DNA of 64,000 nt from Lysinibacillus halotolerans. Lineage in GTDB: Bacteria > Bacillota > Bacilli > Bacillales_A > Planococcaceae. The stretch is from the NCBI RefSeq assembly GCF_003711845.1, contig NZ_RHLQ01000014.1, positions 1 to 64,000 of the forward strand. The letters run 5' to 3'. A program made the translations under genes and the position numbers. The notes under the pieces were generated by a model. It made no database searches and had not been told where the DNA came from. It saw only the letters and a list, made by a program, of their open reading frames with translations. Below, piece after piece: positions 60,891-64,000 of the stretch (its first letter is position 1; each line of letters opens with the position of its first letter).

Positions 60891-61725
60891 AGTTGGAATC
60901 GTTAAGTTGGAAAGGGAAAGTAAGGTCATAAGAGCTTTCATACAGCTTACCCACTTCGGTTGGGAGCAGGCTCTATCTTGTTTATTTCCGGTCGTCATTT
61001 TTTCCGCTTTAGCTATAACCCAATTCATTCCATTGCCTTTTTTACCACGGTATGACTGGTTACTTATCATTTGCTTGTTGATGCAATGGTGGATGTTACG
61101 TTCCGGACTTGAAACGAAGGATGAATTAAAGGTGATTACATTATTCCACTTGATTGGTCTTGCCCTTGAAATTTTTAAAGTCCATATGGGCTCCTGGTCT
61201 TATCCAGAAGAAGGCTATTTTAAAATTTTTGGAGTTCCATTATACAGTGGATTTATGTATGCAAGTGTTGCGAGTTACTTATGTCAGGCATGGCGAAGAA
61301 TCAAGGTCGAATTAGTGAAATGGCCACCTTTCTATATCGTAGTTCCATTGGCAGCGGCCATTTATTTAAACTTTTTTACCCACCACTATTGGATTGATAT
61401 ACGTTGGTGGTTATCAGCACTTGTTCTCATCGTCTTTTGGCGCTCCTGGGTTTTCTATGAAGTAAATGGAACGCGTTACCGTATGCCCATTGCACTCTCC
61501 TTTGTCCTCATCGGGTTTTTTATATGGATAGCAGAAAACATCGCCACGTTTTTCGGTGCTTGGCAATATCCGAATCAAACAAATGCGTGGAGCCTTGTGC
61601 ACCTAGGGAAGGTCAGTTCATGGCTTTTACTAGTCATTGTTAGTTTCCTAATTGTAGCAACGTTAAAACGGACAAAGGGGAAGAATGCAACGAAAGTAAA
61701 TGATGTTCATTTAAATCAAAACTAA
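60883..61725 (+). CDS. yoaT: DUF817 membrane protein, YoaT-like
   Basis: A 280-aa membrane protein with about eight helices. The family's polar motifs are in LALEIFKVHMGSWSYPEEGY, then YASVASYLCQAWRRIKVELV and ENIATFFGAWQYPNQTNAWS. This is DUF817, as in YoaT. I start at ATG 60883 after GAAGGAA; 60865 is possible. Function unknown; the DUF2975-YozG-DUF817 linkage suggests a shared envelope role. Confidence 0.85.
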   Translation: MTKVGIVKLERESKVIRAFIQLTHFGWEQALSCLFPVVIFSALAITQFIPLPFLPRYDWLLIICLLMQWWMLRSGLETKDELKVITLFHLIGLALEIFKVHMGSWSYPEEGYFKIFGVPLYSGFMYASVASYLCQAWRRIKVELVKWPPFYIVVPLAAAIYLNFFTHHYWIDIRWWLSALVLIVFWRSWVFYEVNGTRYRMPIALSFVLIGFFIWIAENIATFFGAWQYPNQTNAWSLVHLGKVSSWLLLVIVSFLIVATLKRTKGKNATKVNDVHLNQN

Positions 61726-61730
61726 CAATA

Positions 61731-61772
61731 AAAAGTCGAATTTCTCTTATAACGAGGGTTCGACTTTTTGTT
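61731..61772 (+). terminator. yoaT terminator
   Basis: AAAAAGTCGAA pairs with TTCGACTTTTT. Confidence 0.9.
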
Positions 61773-61852
61773 TTGCAGGAGGCTCCTTTCGTTTAGACAT
61801 ACTTATTTTGGTAATACTGAACTTATAAAATTAATGAAAGAGGTGTAAAGCG

Positions 61853-62173
61853 ATGCCACGAAAATCTGCTCAAAATAACGAAGAATCCGAAAACGAATTG
61901 GTACCATTCCCAAACACAGAACAAAAGCAAGGAGAAGTAGAGGACCTTACCCGGATGTTAGCAGCTGTATTGGAATATTTGTCCGATGACAGTAACGAAG
62001 AAATCGATGTTGGCTACCTGTTCGATAGTACGGAAGGTTTACGAGAATGGTGGACACAATATCAGGAAAACAACCGAAAAAAAATTGAAGATGAAATTAC
62101 CGCATCTTTAGGTGAATTAACTTTGGAAGATTTAAATAAAATTCGTGATCAAGTAAAAGGAAAAAAAGGGTAG
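61853..62173 (+). CDS. Hypothetical acidic 106-aa protein
   Basis: A 106-aa soluble acidic protein. It has a helical body (VEDLTRMLAAVLEYLSDDSN, then EGLREWWTQYQENNRKKIED and LTLEDLNKIRDQVKGKKG). Start ATG after AGAGGTGTAAAG. No family recognised. Confidence 0.6.
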   Translation: MPRKSAQNNEESENELVPFPNTEQKQGEVEDLTRMLAAVLEYLSDDSNEEIDVGYLFDSTEGLREWWTQYQENNRKKIEDEITASLGELTLEDLNKIRDQVKGKKG

Positions 62174-62248
62174 GCGTTTTTTAATAAACTGTTCGCTTTC
62201 CCTTTAGAGTAAGGAATATAATGGATATATATGTAAAGGGGGATGATT

Positions 62249-62794
62249 ATGGTTTATATTGCGCTTCTTCGAGGCATTAACGTTGGTGGAAATAATAAGA
62301 TTGATATGAAGTTACTTAAACAAACCTTTGAACGAGTCGGAATGAACGATGTAGTCACCTACATCAATACGGGGAATATTATTTTTTCAAGCGAAAGCTT
62401 ATCAAAAGATGAACTATCAATGATCTTGGAAGAAGCGATACATAATGATTTCGGATTACAAATTAAAGTCATGGTACGAAGTGTCGATGATGTAAGAGAA
62501 ATCATGAACGCGATTCCGGACACATGGAAAAATGACAAAGAAATGTCCAGTGATGTAATGTTTTTATGGGATGAAGTGGATAATGAATCGGTCCTTGAAA
62601 ACATCGTCATGAAACCGAATATTGACACAGTAAAATATACTCCAGGGGCCATTCTATGGTCGGTGGATAAGAAAAATATTACGAAAAGCGGAAAGTCAAA
62701 AATCATTGGAACGAAGCTATACAAACAAATGACAGTGAGAAATGTGAACACCGCTCGTAAAATTTACGAACTGATGCAAGCTCAAAATAGTTAG
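62249..62794 (+). CDS. DUF1697 protein
   Basis: A 181-aa protein with the DUF1697 opening VYIALLRGINVGGNNKIDMK. TYINTGNIIFSSE follows, and the end is GTKLYKQMTVRNVNTARKIY. All three blocks are typical. ATG 62249 is 6 bp after AAGGGGG; the ATG at 62243 is too close. Function unknown. Confidence 0.92.
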   Translation: MVYIALLRGINVGGNNKIDMKLLKQTFERVGMNDVVTYINTGNIIFSSESLSKDELSMILEEAIHNDFGLQIKVMVRSVDDVREIMNAIPDTWKNDKEMSSDVMFLWDEVDNESVLENIVMKPNIDTVKYTPGAILWSVDKKNITKSGKSKIIGTKLYKQMTVRNVNTARKIYELMQAQNS

Positions 62795-62801
62795 TAAAAG
62801 A

Positions 62802-62847
62802 AAAGAAAGTCTATGAAACGATAAAGTTCAGAGACTTTCTTTTTTTC
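62802..62847 (+). terminator. DUF1697 gene terminator
   Basis: AAGAAAGTCT pairs with AGACTTTCTT, followed by six T. Confidence 0.88.
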
Positions 62848-62900
62848 TGAATTCTAAATTTTAATCCATTGACAGTAAGTAAATTTTGGGGTACATTTTT

Positions 62901-62919
62901 GATAATGATAATCGTTTTC
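62901..62919 (+). promoter_or_regulatory. Fur box
   Basis: GATAATGATAATCGTTTTC matches the 19-bp Fur consensus GATAATGATAATCATTATC at 17 positions. A further ATAATGATAATTT lies at 62929-62941. It precedes the siderophore-binding protein, so iron-controlled expression is expected. Confidence 0.9.
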
Positions 62920-62958
62920 AATTAAACATAATGATAATTTAGAAGGGTAGGAATACAT

Positions 62959-64000
62959 ATGAAAAACAAAAAGTCATTTTTATTCATGTTAACGTTTGCG
63001 ATTGTGGCCATTTTTGCATTAGTAGGCTGCTCGAGTGATTCTTCAAAAAAGGAAACAGAAGAAAAGGATTCAACAGCTTCGACTGAAACAGATTCCCAAT
63101 ATCCAATGACGATTAAACATGCGTTAGGGGAGGCTGTTATTAAAAGTAAACCAGAACGAGTTGTGACAATCCAATGGGGAAATCAAGATGTGGCTTTAGC
63201 TCTTGGTGTAGTACCAGTCGGTTTTTCAGCGGCAAACTTTGGTGTTCAAGATGATAGCGGTTTATTACCATGGACAAAAGAAAAGTTAGATGAACTAGGG
63301 GCAACAGACCCGAACGTTTTCCAAGATACAGATGGTTTAGATTTTGAAGCAATTTCCGATGCAGATCCGGACGTTATTCTTGCTGCATATTCTGGTATTA
63401 CAGCTGAAGATTATGAAACATTAACGCAAATTGCTCCCGTAGTCGCTTATCCAGATGCACCATGGGCAACAACTTGGCGTGAACAAGTGGAACTTAATGC
63501 ACAAGGTATGGGCATGAAAGAAGAAGGCGAGCAATTAATTAAAGATATCGAAAGTTTAATTGATGAAAAATTATCTGCGTACCCTCAAATCGAAGGGAAA
63601 AAAGTTGTGTGGGTGAACTTCTCAGCAGATGATTTATCCCAATTACATATTTATACGCCAATTGATTCCCGTGTGTCCTTCTTAAAGGAGTTAGGTCTGA
63701 CGTATCCAGAAAGTGTAACGGAACTGATTACGGATCCTTCAAGCTACTCATTAAATTTAAGTGCTGAAAACGTTGAAGCCTTATTTGATGCAGACATTAT
63801 CGTTGGTTATGGCGATGATGCCCTTTACGAAACAATTAAAGCGGATCCTTTACTTGGAAAAATTCCAGCTGTTGAAAGAGGTTCTGTCGCGTTTATTACA
63901 AGTGATACGCCTCTAGTTGCAGCGGGTACGCCAAACCCACTTTCAATCGAGTATACAATTGATGAATATTTAGAATTAATTGGTGGGGCAATTGATAAAA
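62959..64000 (+). CDS. Iron-siderophore ABC transporter substrate-binding lipoprotein, partial
   Basis: At least 347 residues, cut by the window end. Signal with lipobox A-L-V-G-C (FAIVAIFALVGC). The FecB/FhuD-type body starts TIKHALGEAVIKSKPERVVT. It has the interior block GLDFEAISDADPDVILAAYS and the final DEYLELIGGAIDK. It would bind a ferric siderophore (type unknown) outside the membrane and hand it to an ABC importer, whose genes probably follow. Preceded by a Fur box 40 bp upstream. Confidence 0.93.
   Translation, partial: MKNKKSFLFMLTFAIVAIFALVGCSSDSSKKETEEKDSTASTETDSQYPMTIKHALGEAVIKSKPERVVTIQWGNQDVALALGVVPVGFSAANFGVQDDSGLLPWTKEKLDELGATDPNVFQDTDGLDFEAISDADPDVILAAYSGITAEDYETLTQIAPVVAYPDAPWATTWREQVELNAQGMGMKEEGEQLIKDIESLIDEKLSAYPQIEGKKVVWVNFSADDLSQLHIYTPIDSRVSFLKELGLTYPESVTELITDPSSYSLNLSAENVEALFDADIIVGYGDDALYETIKADPLLGKIPAVERGSVAFITSDTPLVAAGTPNPLSIEYTIDEYLELIGGAIDK

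Noticed and set aside
1-64000. tRNA, rRNA or CRISPR array
   Set aside because: None recognised. The only sizeable direct repeats are the two toxin cassettes, and no regular spacer array was seen.

Overview
The window looks like a chromosomal segment of a low-GC, endospore-forming member of the Bacillales (Bacillaceae/Planococcaceae type). The signs are AT-rich coding with strong GGAGG ribosome-binding sites and many Bacillus-type families: a T-box-controlled threonyl-tRNA synthetase, Mqo, RocB, a YfmT/YfmS pair, a YoaS/YozG/YoaT cluster, a DUF3231 (spore-coat-F-like) gene and a SpoIIP-like protein. No rRNA, tRNA or CRISPR array was seen. All functional calls are by reading the sequence; no database search was run.

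Layout. 0-7.5 kb: the edge of an IS3-type element, an HTH/NosL-like regulator with a PepSY membrane protein and a YtkA-like lipoprotein, a Dph6-like ATP-PPase, an ECF sigma factor paired with a SpoIIP-like membrane protein, and two tandem copies of a type I toxin-antitoxin cassette. 7.6-18.3 kb: T-box plus thrS, a three-gene membrane operon, two Lrp/AsnC regulators each divergent from an enzyme gene, then a decayed stretch (15.7-17.8 kb) of pseudogenes. 18.5-22.1 kb: a stranded phage-type replication module (two ORF6N proteins, a DnaD-like protein, a DnaB-like helicase). 22.2-32.8 kb: a visibly more AT-rich defence island. A Dam-type methylase and a convergent nuclease-like gene flank a tightly coupled five-gene operon: a 1081-aa protein with a sigma-region-4-like HTH, a PLD-SF2 helicase, a 63-aa protein, a DndD-like SMC ATPase, and a protein resembling Dnd-associated protein 4. 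The phosphorothioation genes dndA, dndC and dndE are absent here. This is the best candidate for an under-described system.

33-51.5 kb: mostly housekeeping and metabolic genes (RocB-like peptidase, GNATs, Mqo, aldehyde dehydrogenase with a soluble chemoreceptor, MHS transporter, PadR/DUF2812, NAD(P)-binding protein, two EamA exporters, DinB-like protein, YetF-like protein). 51.5-57.9 kb: a DUF3231 gene is split by an insert of about 5.3 kb. The two gene halves abut at a shared GGT codon. The insert carries a primase-like zinc-finger fragment, a ThiF/E1-like protein, a DpnD/PcfM-like protein, small secreted proteins and a lipoprotein operon, and has no recognisable recombinase. 58-64 kb: LprI-like lipoprotein, small membrane proteins, a GNAT, the yoaS-yozG-yoaT cluster, a DUF1697 protein, and a Fur-box-preceded siderophore-binding lipoprotein cut by the window end.

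Themes. Genes are mostly in short operons bounded by clear intrinsic terminators. Mobile and accessory DNA sits at 5.6-6.6, 15.7-32.8 and 52.2-57.5 kb. The 17.6-kb and 55.6-kb loci share a homologous fragment, so related cargo has been present at both places. Several broken genes are disrupted at A or T homopolymers. Some of these may be sequencing errors rather than true lesions.
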